Positions 41,742 through 49,459 of a stretch of DNA of 53,688 nucleotides are shown piece by piece. Each line of letters begins with the position of its first letter. Position 1 is the stretch's first letter. The notes beneath the pieces were generated by a model, which was not told the DNA's origin, searched no databases, and was given only the letters and a program-made list of their open reading frames with translations. Origin of the DNA: Gammaproteobacteria bacterium (GTDB taxonomy: Bacteria > Pseudomonadota > Gammaproteobacteria > Steroidobacterales > Steroidobacteraceae); NCBI GenBank assembly GCA_028293725.1, contig JAQGOE010000105.1, forward strand, positions 1-53,688, read 5' to 3'. The position numbers and the translations under genes are program-made.

Positions 41742-42548
41742 CTAGCGCTGCTTTTTTGCCCCGATTGGCGCGAGGTCCACCCGCACTATGTCCGGCACTT
41801 CCTCTTTGGCGCGCGGATATCGTGTCAACACCTCGGGATCGTGCCCCGGAATGACATGGTCATCGCTGGCCGCCAGCTTGCGGATTTTCCGATGGGCCTC
41901 GAGATAGTCGGTCACATTGTCGAGAATCGGAAATGGACGGCCCTGCTCGAAGTTGGCATAGAAATGAGCCGCGTCCGAGGCCAACACAACCGGCCCCCGT
42001 GCGGTGGACACGCGAATGACTTGCAGCCCCGGCGTGTGACCACCGACCCGGTGCAAGCTCACTCCGGGAGCGAGCTCGGCATCGCCGTCATGAAACACTA
42101 CACGGTCGTCAAACACCCGACGAACCATGCTGACGACATCCTCGGCCTCGAATGGGGCGCGCAGCTGGGTATGCGTCATAGACCTGCCGGTGCAATAGCG
42201 CATCTCGGCATCCTGCAGGTGCATCCGCGCCTGCGGGAACAGGTGATGATTTCCGGAATGGTCGTAATGCATGTGAGTGATGACGACATCCGTCACTTGC
42301 TCGTGCGCTATTCCTATCGCCCGCAAGCCTTCATCCACGGGACGTACCAGGGTGCGTCCGCGCTGCTTCGCCTGCTCCGCGCCGAATCCGGTATCGACGA
42401 CTATGGTGCGGTCCGGACTCACTATGGCCCAGACGAAGTAGTCCAGCGGCATGGGCCCGTCGTGCGAGTCGCCGCCCAGGAAGTTATGCGTGGCGGTGCG
42501 CTCGAGGTGCGCATAGCGGACAGCGAAAATCTGGTGGTCGACGCTCAC
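41742..42548 (-). CDS. Metallo-beta-lactamase-fold lactonase (AttM/AiiB-like)
   Basis: A 268-aa cytoplasmic MBL hydrolase. All metal ligands are visible: HMHYDH at 92-97, His171 in GGHTPG, Asp192 in LASDAAHFY and a late His in VIPGHDPE (about 238). Overall pattern matches the N-acyl-homoserine lactonase family (quorum-quenching lactonases), which also includes lactonases for other substrates. GTG start at 42548. The shared 16-bp repeat (copy 2) lies only 14 bp before it, so the regulator could also affect this gene. Adjacent lactone-type functions favour a catabolic lactonase, but quorum quenching cannot be excluded. Confidence 0.85.
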   Translation of the reverse strand: MSVDHQIFAVRYAHLERTATHNFLGGDSHDGPMPLDYFVWAIVSPDRTIVVDTGFGAEQAKQRGRTLVRPVDEGLRAIGIAHEQVTDVVITHMHYDHSGNHHLFPQARMHLQDAEMRYCTGRSMTHTQLRAPFEAEDVVSMVRRVFDDRVVFHDGDAELAPGVSLHRVGGHTPGLQVIRVSTARGPVVLASDAAHFYANFEQGRPFPILDNVTDYLEAHRKIRKLAASDDHVIPGHDPEVLTRYPRAKEEVPDIVRVDLAPIGAKKQR

Positions 42549-42561
42549 GGAGATCGGGCTA

Positions 42562-42605
42562 CCTGACTAAAGATAGGCTCAACGGGCTGTTGCGCGCTTT
42601 AGCGT
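42562..42605 (+). promoter_or_regulatory. Copy 2 of shared operator-promoter element
   Basis: CCTGACTAAAGATAGG (42562-42577), 21 bp, TTAGCGT (42599-42605), then 42 bp to the TTG start of the FAD oxidoreductase. The 16-mer agrees with copy 1 at 13 of 16 positions and the TTAGCGT at 7 of 7, with equal spacing. It is the only other place in this window where I found the pair. A possible class II activator site for the LAL regulator. Confidence 0.7.
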
Positions 42606-42647
42606 AGTCTCACTCGCCGCTGCTGTCGATGTATGAGGGGGCTACAG

Positions 42648-44222
42648 TTGGCTACTACCGCGGATATTGTTTGCGTCGGCTCGGGCCATAACGGCCTGGT
42701 GGCCGCGGCCTACCTGGCCGCCGCCGGAAAGAAAGTGCTCGTGCTCGAGCGCAATGAGTGGTTCGGCGGCGGCGTGGTGACCCGGGAGCTCACGGTGCCG
42801 GGATTCCGGCACGACCAGCACTCGATGGCCCATATTTTCATCCAGGCCAACCCGCTCCTGGCCAACGACGATTTGAAGCTGAAGGCGCGTTACGGTCTGC
42901 GTTACGTCTTTCCGGATCTGCCGATGATCTCGGTGTTCGAGGATGGGACGACCCTCGGCCTTTATCGCGACCCCGCGCGCACTTACGCGGAGATCGCCAG
43001 ATTTTCGGCGCGCGACGCCGCGTCCTACCGGGAGATTTCGGAGCAGGCGCGCGCCTGGATGCCGATGCTCACCGCCTCCCTGTTCGCGCCGCCGATTCCG
43101 CTGGGTGCTTCTTTCGCGCTCCTCGATCAGAGCCGGGAGGGGCGCGAACTGTTCCGCATCATGAGCATGAGCAGCCACGACCTGCTGTGCGAGCGCTTCG
43201 AGAACGACAAGGTCCGGATGCACTTCGCGCGCATTGCCGGTGAGAACCTCGTGGCGCCCGATGAGAAAGGGACGGGTATCGGCACCTTTGTCTTTCTTGG
43301 CTTCCTCGAGGCCTACGGTTTCGGCGTACCCGTCGGTGGCAGCGGGGCGCTTACCAACGCCCTCATCGCGTGCATCCAGGATCACGGCGGGCAGGTGTTG
43401 GCCAAGGCAGATGTCGCGCGGATAAAAGTCGCTGGAGGGAGGGCGACCGGCGTAGTGACCGCCGATGGGCGCGCGTTCGATGCGCGCGACGGTGTGATCG
43501 GTGCGGTTCATCCCCATCTGCTGGGAGGAATGCTTGATGGCGTCGATCCGGTTGTGCGTAAAACCGCGGAGGCGACGCAGTTTTCGGAGGCAGCGTGCGT
43601 CACCGTGCATGCGGCGTTGAATGCGCCCCTGCGCTTCAAGGCTGGCGAGCATGTGAAGGCGGTGATGATCGAGCTGTTACCGAACGAGTATGAGCGGCTC
43701 CGCAGATCGTTTGACGACCTGCGCTATGGCCAGCTCTCGGACTACCCCCTGGTGGGTGTTGGCTCTCTGACAATGTTCGATTCGACGCGCGCCCCGGCCG
43801 GCAAGGCGATCGCGCATATTTGGGATTACGCGCCTTACGCGCGCCGGGATGGCCTTTCCTGGGACGAGAAGAAGGCTGAATTCGCGGAGCGGATGTTGAC
43901 TCACGTCAGCCGCTTCGTCGACAACGTTGGGCCGAAAGACATCATCGCTTATCACTGCGATAGCCCCGTCGATATGGAGCGTACCTCGCCCAGCTTCCTG
44001 CACGGCGACCTGCACGGGATTGCCAACAGCGTGTACCAGTCCGGCTCGCACCGTCCGACGCCGGACCTTGGGCAATACACTGTTCCCGGAGTGGAGCGTT
44101 TCTATCTCGTCGGCCCGTTCCAGTACCCGGGCGGTGGTGTGTTTGGTGCCGGCCGCGCCACCGCCATGCGGATGTTCGAAGATTTGAAACTCGATTTTGA
44201 CAAACTGGGCCGGGTACGCTGA
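42648..44222 (+). CDS. Phytoene-dehydrogenase-like FAD oxidoreductase
   Basis: A 524-aa flavoprotein of the amine-oxidase/phytoene-desaturase superfamily. Seen: DIVCVGSGHNGLVAAAYLAA (FAD Gly motif) then VLVLERNEWFGGGV, a GTFVFLGFLEAYGFGVPVGG core, and a C-terminal FYLVGPFQYPGGGVFGAGRA, the second FAD contact. It resembles the uncharacterised bacterial group related to PYROXD2 rather than carotenoid enzymes; no crt genes are near. I choose TTG 42648 (GAGGGGG at 6 bp) over ATG 42633. First gene of the operon under copy 2 of the shared element; SMP-30 follows after 20 bp. Confidence 0.88.
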   Translation: MATTADIVCVGSGHNGLVAAAYLAAAGKKVLVLERNEWFGGGVVTRELTVPGFRHDQHSMAHIFIQANPLLANDDLKLKARYGLRYVFPDLPMISVFEDGTTLGLYRDPARTYAEIARFSARDAASYREISEQARAWMPMLTASLFAPPIPLGASFALLDQSREGRELFRIMSMSSHDLLCERFENDKVRMHFARIAGENLVAPDEKGTGIGTFVFLGFLEAYGFGVPVGGSGALTNALIACIQDHGGQVLAKADVARIKVAGGRATGVVTADGRAFDARDGVIGAVHPHLLGGMLDGVDPVVRKTAEATQFSEAACVTVHAALNAPLRFKAGEHVKAVMIELLPNEYERLRRSFDDLRYGQLSDYPLVGVGSLTMFDSTRAPAGKAIAHIWDYAPYARRDGLSWDEKKAEFAERMLTHVSRFVDNVGPKDIIAYHCDSPVDMERTSPSFLHGDLHGIANSVYQSGSHRPTPDLGQYTVPGVERFYLVGPFQYPGGGVFGAGRATAMRMFEDLKLDFDKLGRVR

Positions 44223-44242
44223 GTTTGTGCTGAGGGGCGACG

Positions 44243-45154
44243 ATGCACATGCAGGAAGTGACGGGTGGATTGCGCTTTCCCGAGGGACCGGTCGCGATGG
44301 CCGACGGTTCCGTGGTGTTGGTGGAGATGCGGCGGGGCACGCTCACCCGCGTTACACCTGACGGCCGCCATGAAATCATTGCGCATCTGGGCGGCGGACC
44401 CAACGGAGCCGCGATCGGTCCCGACGGCGCCTGTTACGTTTGCAACAACGGTGACGCCTGGGCGTGGCAGGAAGGGGAGACCCACTTGCCCGGCGGTCCG
44501 CCCGCGAATCCCTACAAGACCGGTTACATCCAGCGGGTGGACCTGCGCACCGGGAGTTTCACGACCCTCTATGACGAGTGCGACGGCAAGCCACTCAACA
44601 GTCCGAACGACTTGGTGTTCGATAGTACCGGCGGCTTCTGGTTCACCTGCCTGGGTTACTCCGACGGCGAGAACCGGCGGCTCGGTGCCGTGTATTACGC
44701 GCGGCCCGAAGGAGGGAAGATCGTTCGTTGGCGCAAGGAGATGATCTCACCCAATGGCATCGGTCTCTCGCCGGACGAGAAAAGACTCTACATGGCCGAT
44801 TGCTCGAACGGGCGCTTGTACGAGTTCGAGTTGCCGGAGCCCGGAGTGATGGCACCGGCGACCTCGATGGCCCCCGGACGCGTCATCTGCACCCTCCCGG
44901 GCTTCCAGTGGCTCGACAGCCTGGCGGTGGAGGCGAGCGGCAAGATCTGCGTCGGTACTCTCTGGAATGGCGGTATCACCGTCTTCGAGCCCGGCGGAGA
45001 GTACGAGCACATTCCTTTCCCCGATCCGATCACGACGAACATCTGTTTTGGTGGACCTGACATGCGCGACGCATGGGTGACGTGCTCGAGCACCGGCCGG
45101 CTATACAAATGCCGCTGGCCGCGTCCGGGGCTGCGCCTGCCGTTCAACGCCTGA
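44243..45154 (+). CDS. SMP-30/gluconolactonase-family protein
   Basis: A 303-aa cytoplasmic six-bladed beta-propeller lactonase. Seen: GGLRFPEGPVAMADGSVVLV (metal-ligand Glu in the first blade), a central NSPNDLVFDSTGGFWFTCLG (Asn and Asp ligands), SPNGIGLSPDEKRLYMADCS (second Asn/Asp ligand block), and WLDSLAVEASGKICVGTLWN. This matches the divalent-metal gluconolactonase group. GAGGGG lies before ATG 44243. It is second in the operon with the FAD oxidoreductase, so it may hydrolyse a lactone made by that enzyme. Confidence 0.9.
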   Translation: MHMQEVTGGLRFPEGPVAMADGSVVLVEMRRGTLTRVTPDGRHEIIAHLGGGPNGAAIGPDGACYVCNNGDAWAWQEGETHLPGGPPANPYKTGYIQRVDLRTGSFTTLYDECDGKPLNSPNDLVFDSTGGFWFTCLGYSDGENRRLGAVYYARPEGGKIVRWRKEMISPNGIGLSPDEKRLYMADCSNGRLYEFELPEPGVMAPATSMAPGRVICTLPGFQWLDSLAVEASGKICVGTLWNGGITVFEPGGEYEHIPFPDPITTNICFGGPDMRDAWVTCSSTGRLYKCRWPRPGLRLPFNA

Positions 45155-45230
45155 GCGCGCAGTGACCCGCAGCAACAGTTGCAACTAAAGCCCCCGCTCG
45201 CGGTCCAATCATCGGGAGCTTGGCGGGCTG

Positions 45231-45274
45231 ACAGGCCCGGCGGCGGCCTTTGGCCTGTCGGGATTGGCCGACAG
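45231..45274 (+). promoter_or_regulatory. Overlapping alternative hairpins upstream of 863-aa secreted protein
   Basis: ACAGGCC (45231-45237) pairs with GGCCTGT (45252-45258). CTGTCGG (45255-45261), which shares four bases with that arm, pairs instead with CCGACAG (45268-45274), and the helix can extend with GGCC/GGCC around a 2-nt bulge. The two helices are mutually exclusive, as in attenuators or riboregulators. The rest of the 191-bp gap holds no gene I can support. Confidence 0.4.
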
Positions 45275-45345
45275 AGGCCGATGAAATTCTGTCATTGCCG
45301 GCCCGTTCACCATAAAACAGTCCTGGATGTCCTAAAATACGGGCC

Positions 45346-47937
45346 ATGATTTCCCGATATCGCACCGTGCTCGCAGCCACGGTTCTGACGCTTGCGAACG
45401 CTATTGTCGGCTCTATGGCAGCACAGGCTGAACCGGCGCCCTTCGACCTGGCGGGGCCGATTCTCGACGTCAAAGTGACCCGTGGCAGCCAGACCCTGCC
45501 CATCTCCGAGGTGCCCAACCTCGCCGGCGGCGATCATCTCTCGATCAAGGCCGACTTCCCGGCCACTCAGTCCGCGCACTACCTGCTGGTCGCGGCCTTC
45601 ATGCGCGGGGCGACCAATCCGCCGCCGAAGGAATGGTTTTTCAACTGCGAGACCTGGAGCCCCAAGTGTGCCCAGGGCCTCAACATCGTGGTCCCCCAGG
45701 ACGCCCAGCAGGTATTGCTGTTTCTGGCCCCGGAGACCGGCGGTGACTTCAAGACACTCGTAAGCGCCGTGCGCGGCCGACCGGGCGCGTTCGTGCGCAC
45801 GTCGCAGGACCTCAACCAGGCGACTCTGGATCGCTCACGTCTCGAGAGATACCTGATGTCGGTGCATGCGTTGAATGCCGCCGATCCGGTGAAACTGCGG
45901 GAGGTCGCGCCCCTGCTGGCTCGCAGCCTGGCGATCAAGGTCGATGAGAAGTGCCTGGATAAAATCCCCGAGCTGCAGGCCCCGTGTCTCATGCAGGGGC
46001 AGGCGTCGCTGATTTTGAACGATGGCCACAGCACTTCGATCGTGGAAGCCCTCACATCCGGGCCCGCGAGTGACCTGGCGATGGAGGCCAGCTTCACGCC
46101 GCAGTTGAGTTATGGCTATTACAGTCCCTACATCGCGTCGGTTGTGGACATTGCCAAGATCTTCGATTCGTTCCGCTCCGCGCAGTATCAATACATTCCG
46201 GCGCTGGGCTCGCCGCAGGGCGAGAAGGTTGCCCTGACATTGAACACGCCGCCTTCATTTCATAACCCGAAGTCGGTGCTCGTGACGGCATTGCCCGCGG
46301 TCGAGCAGCAGCAGTTGCCCCCCTTGCATGCGGTGGATCCCAAAGAGATCTATTGCGCGCGAAAAACCTCGCTCGTGTTGCCTGTGGAAGGCGCGCCGCT
46401 GGTGTTTTCCACGGGTTATGCCCATGACGTGAAACTGAGCCTGACCGGCAAGGATGGCCAGTCGATCGATCTGCCGGCGCGCGCGGACGCCCAACAGGGC
46501 GGGTTCGTGGTTGACACCACCGGACTCGGCAAGGCCACGCTCGGCGACAGCATTCACGGCTCGCTGCACGGCTATTGGGGCTTTGAGCCGTATGACGGTC
46601 CGAGCTTCCAACTGATGAATGCCCATGCCCAGACGTGGGCGGTCGATGCGAAGGACGGCGCGGCGCTCATCGTCGGCCGCGAGGGCACCATCCACCTGCA
46701 GTCGGCCAATGTCAGCTGTGTCGACAGCATCATGTTGAAGGACCCCGCCGGCAAGGAGCTCATCGCCGAGTGGAAGACCGTCAAGCCCAATGAAGTGGAG
46801 ATCAAGCTTCCCTTGCAGCAGGCCCAGCCGGGCGCGTTGACCTTGTTGGTGTCGCAGTATGGCGCGGGCGATCCGCAGACCGTGCCCGTGCATGCGTTCT
46901 CGGAAGCCGGCCATCTCGACAGCTTCGCGATTCATGCCGGCGATACGCAGGGGGTTCTCAAGGGAACGCGCCTCGATCAGGTCACGAGCCTGGATGTAAA
47001 GGGTGTTGAATTCGTGCCCGGTACCCTGGCCACGCATCAGGCCGCCGACGAGCTCACCATGGTTGCACAGGACGCGACTGCCGCCGCCGCCCTCAAGCAG
47101 GGCGATGTCGTGAGTGCCAAGGCCATGCTGAACGATGGTCGGGTGCTCACGCTCAGCACGCTCGTCGCCAGCCCGCGGCCGAGTGTGAAGCTGCTGGGAA
47201 AGAGCGTGGAGCTGTCGCCATCCAGCGGCGATAGCAACATCCAACTCAGCAATCAGGACGAGCTGCCGCAGGATGCGCGCCTGACTTTCTCGGTGCGGAC
47301 GCTGTCACCGAAGGTCTTTGCCTTCGATCAGAAGATCGAGGTGGCCACGGTGGATGAAGAGTTCTCGACTACGCTGACGCTCACCAATGGTGGCGTTACC
47401 CTCGAGGATTCGAAGGTGGCCGTGGCATCCCTCGATCCTGCGAAGGTGTTCGGCCCTTCTGCGTTCGGGCCGTTGCAATTCCGTGTGATCGCAGGCGGTG
47501 TACCGGGTGACTGGCAGCCGCTGGCGACCCTGGTCCGTCTGCCGGTGTTGCGGGATCTGAAGTGCCCGGCGACCCCGGAGCTCGCCTGCAAGCTCTCCGG
47601 TGCCAACCTCTTCCTGGTGGATTCGGTGTCCAACGATCCGAAGTTCACACACCCGGTGCAGGTCCCGGATGGTTTCCCGGGATACTCCATGCCGGTACCG
47701 CACCCGACGGACGGCAATCTGTATGTGAAGTTGCGCGACGATCCGTCGGTGGTGAATTCCACGGCCCTGGGTGCACAGCAGTTGCCGGCGAGCTCTGATG
47801 AGGCGGCGCGGGCGCCGGAAAGGCACGCGGCGCATGCGGAGCCCGAGGCCGCGCCAAAGCCCGTCCCGCCGACTGCAGAGCAGTTGCCGACGACCGTCCC
47901 CACGGCCGCTGTGCAGCCGAGTCAGCCTACCGGGTGA
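45346..47937 (+). CDS. 863-aa secreted protein of unknown function
   Basis: Sec signal (MISRYRTVLAATVLTLANAI, cleavage after AQA near residue 28). The body is beta-rich with repeated domain-like units of about 90-110 residues separated by Pro/Gly turns; pairs of Cys occur at about 102/109 (FNCETWSPKC) and near the end (LKCPATPELAC), suggesting disulfides. The C-terminal 60 residues are Ala/Pro/Glu-rich and disordered, like a wall- or envelope-spanning tail. No catalytic motif or known family is recognised. Its 3' end overlaps the convergent heme-type gene by 16 bp. Probably a periplasmic or surface protein. Confidence 0.75.
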   Translation: MISRYRTVLAATVLTLANAIVGSMAAQAEPAPFDLAGPILDVKVTRGSQTLPISEVPNLAGGDHLSIKADFPATQSAHYLLVAAFMRGATNPPPKEWFFNCETWSPKCAQGLNIVVPQDAQQVLLFLAPETGGDFKTLVSAVRGRPGAFVRTSQDLNQATLDRSRLERYLMSVHALNAADPVKLREVAPLLARSLAIKVDEKCLDKIPELQAPCLMQGQASLILNDGHSTSIVEALTSGPASDLAMEASFTPQLSYGYYSPYIASVVDIAKIFDSFRSAQYQYIPALGSPQGEKVALTLNTPPSFHNPKSVLVTALPAVEQQQLPPLHAVDPKEIYCARKTSLVLPVEGAPLVFSTGYAHDVKLSLTGKDGQSIDLPARADAQQGGFVVDTTGLGKATLGDSIHGSLHGYWGFEPYDGPSFQLMNAHAQTWAVDAKDGAALIVGREGTIHLQSANVSCVDSIMLKDPAGKELIAEWKTVKPNEVEIKLPLQQAQPGALTLLVSQYGAGDPQTVPVHAFSEAGHLDSFAIHAGDTQGVLKGTRLDQVTSLDVKGVEFVPGTLATHQAADELTMVAQDATAAAALKQGDVVSAKAMLNDGRVLTLSTLVASPRPSVKLLGKSVELSPSSGDSNIQLSNQDELPQDARLTFSVRTLSPKVFAFDQKIEVATVDEEFSTTLTLTNGGVTLEDSKVAVASLDPAKVFGPSAFGPLQFRVIAGGVPGDWQPLATLVRLPVLRDLKCPATPELACKLSGANLFLVDSVSNDPKFTHPVQVPDGFPGYSMPVPHPTDGNLYVKLRDDPSVVNSTALGAQQLPASSDEAARAPERHAAHAEPEAAPKPVPPTAEQLPTTVPTAAVQPSQPTG

Positions 47938-49284
47938 ATGGCCGCGAACGCGGGTTTCGTCGCCGTCAGGATTTCCAACAGGGTGGCGCGGTCGGCAGCA
48001 GACAGGCGCGCGTATGAGCCGCCGTGGTCGCGTCCGCTCAGGACATCCGCGAGTCGCCCGTAAACGTACTCCCGCGCGTAAGCGGGCAATCCGTCAAAGC
48101 CCGCCGAGTAGACCATATAACTCAGCGGGTAACGGAATAGGCGCGTCTTCAGGTCCAACTCGCGCAGCGAGCGCCCTTGGCGATCCCGCGGTCCGTGCGC
48201 CTGAAACCAACTGTCGAATCCCGAATTGCCGGCGATCCTGCCGGGTAGTGGCACTGCATCGACCAACAGCAACGCCTTCACCAGTGGCTCCAGCAGCGCT
48301 TTGACCCTTGTCTGGGCCTTGGGCGGCACTCGAGCCCACGAGAGCGAGTCGTCCGCCTGGCCGTCGTTTTCCCGTGCCACCAGCGTGCGGGCTTTGAAGT
48401 TTGCGCGGGTGATGAGGTTCTCGATATAGACCTGGTGCTCCAGCACCAACAGGGCGACGACGTCGCTATGGTTGGTGAGGTAGGGTCGCGTGTCGAACAC
48501 GCCATCGAGTTTTTCGAGTGTACCCGGGCGGTTCACCTTCAGGCTCGCGAAGGTCGTTGGCTTTTTTACCGGGTCGCTCGTCTGGATGTTGCCCAGATGT
48601 ACGAGGCCGTCGGGCTTGCCGGTGACATACCAACCACCCCAGCGTTCCTGGAGCGGCGTCGCGTCGGTGGTCTCTATCGATATGTCTGTGGTGAGTGGCT
48701 CGCCCGAGACGGTCACAGGAGATGACATGAACAGAAACCGGGGCACACCCCCGCCCATCAGCGAAAACGTGTCATGACAGGCGAGGCAGCGAGTTGTTTC
48801 CCGGTCGAATTGCGTGGTGGCGGGGTTGGTGTTGGGCAGTGTGTAGAACACTGGCCCGAGAGCGCTGTCCATAGTGCTGATTTCGAGGAATTTCGTTTCG
48901 GGGGGCCAAGCCACGTAGGTGTCGTCGTCGAAATAGATGGCACGCGGCGTAGCGGCGCGGATCAGCTCGAACTGCAGACTGGTTTTGGAATACACCAGTG
49001 TCTGCGAGCTGCGGTCGATGCCCAGATTTTGCAGAAGCGAGTCCAGGTAACCGCGACCGGGCACGAACTTCAGTTGCGTCTCGCCCCGTTCCAGGCGCTC
49101 CTGGAGACGCGCAATGGCGTTGTGGGTCGGACGGTCGGCATAGCCGATGACCGGGTAGTCGGCGTCGTAACGCAGAGCTGAAACGACAGGAGCCGCGGCC
49201 CAGGCACTCGCGACACTCAAAATCGCCAGCGCAAGCGGGGCGGCCCGTCGGCCAATTACGCAGAATTCCTTCAGAAAAATTCAT
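47922..49284 (-). CDS. Exported single-CxxCH (c-type heme) protein with probable frameshift at start
   Basis: About 440 aa if repaired. The body, open from TTG 49220, contains one heme-c motif (RCLACHDTF) and no other known domain; it is likely periplasmic. From 49220 the signal peptide is truncated. If one base is removed from the A5 run at 49275-49279 (T5 on the coding strand), ATG 49284 joins in frame and gives MNFLKEFCVIGRRAAPLALA followed by ILSVASAWA, a perfect Sec signal. In the sequence as given the ATG frame instead runs out of phase. This is a sequencing or assembly slip, a recent mutation, or phase-variable expression. Cytochrome role and partners unknown. Confidence 0.65.
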
Positions 49285-49355
49285 CTTTGCCGCGGGCGCA
49301 ACCTACGCCCCTGGAGCAGTATAGGTGTCCGTCTTGAGGCCGCCAGGAACGGGTC

Positions 49356-49367
49356 GTGGACGTCCAC
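49356..49367. promoter_or_regulatory. 12-bp perfect palindrome upstream of PilT-like gene
   Basis: GTGGACGTCCAC in the 175-bp divergent region between the heme-type protein and the PilT-like ATPase. A possible operator; no other copy noticed. Confidence 0.3.
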
Positions 49368-49390
49368 CTCGTGGCCTGAGGGTCTTTGCA

Positions 49391-49441
49391 ATGCTCAAGT
49401 TCTATTACCACCCGGCGCCTCCCATGTCGGCCAAGGCGTAA
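49391..49441 (+). pseudogene. 16-codon GST-like N-terminal fragment or leader peptide
   Basis: ATG 49391 to TAA 49439-49441 encodes MLKFYYHPAPPMSAKA, preceded by GAGGG at 8 bp. The first eight residues resemble the opening strand of bacterial glutathione S-transferases, and nothing GST-like continues after the stop. It ends 8 bp before the GGAGG of the PilT-like gene, so it is either a remnant of a lost GST gene or a leader peptide affecting the ATPase. Confidence 0.35.
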
Positions 49442-49459
49442 AGGCTCCCGGAGGCACTG

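Noticed and set aside
41742..42548. Lactonase next to a LuxR-type gene as a quorum-sensing circuit
   Set aside because: The regulator is a large ATP-dependent LAL protein, not an acyl-homoserine-lactone LuxR, and no luxI-like gene is present; a catabolic reading fits better.
42642..43652. 336-codon open frame opposite the FAD oxidoreductase
   Set aside because: Antisense shadow with biased composition and no domain.
46255..47244. 329-codon open frame opposite the 863-aa gene
   Set aside because: Because the sense protein is unknown I considered it, but the sense frame has a signal peptide and balanced composition while this one is Arg/His-rich without one.
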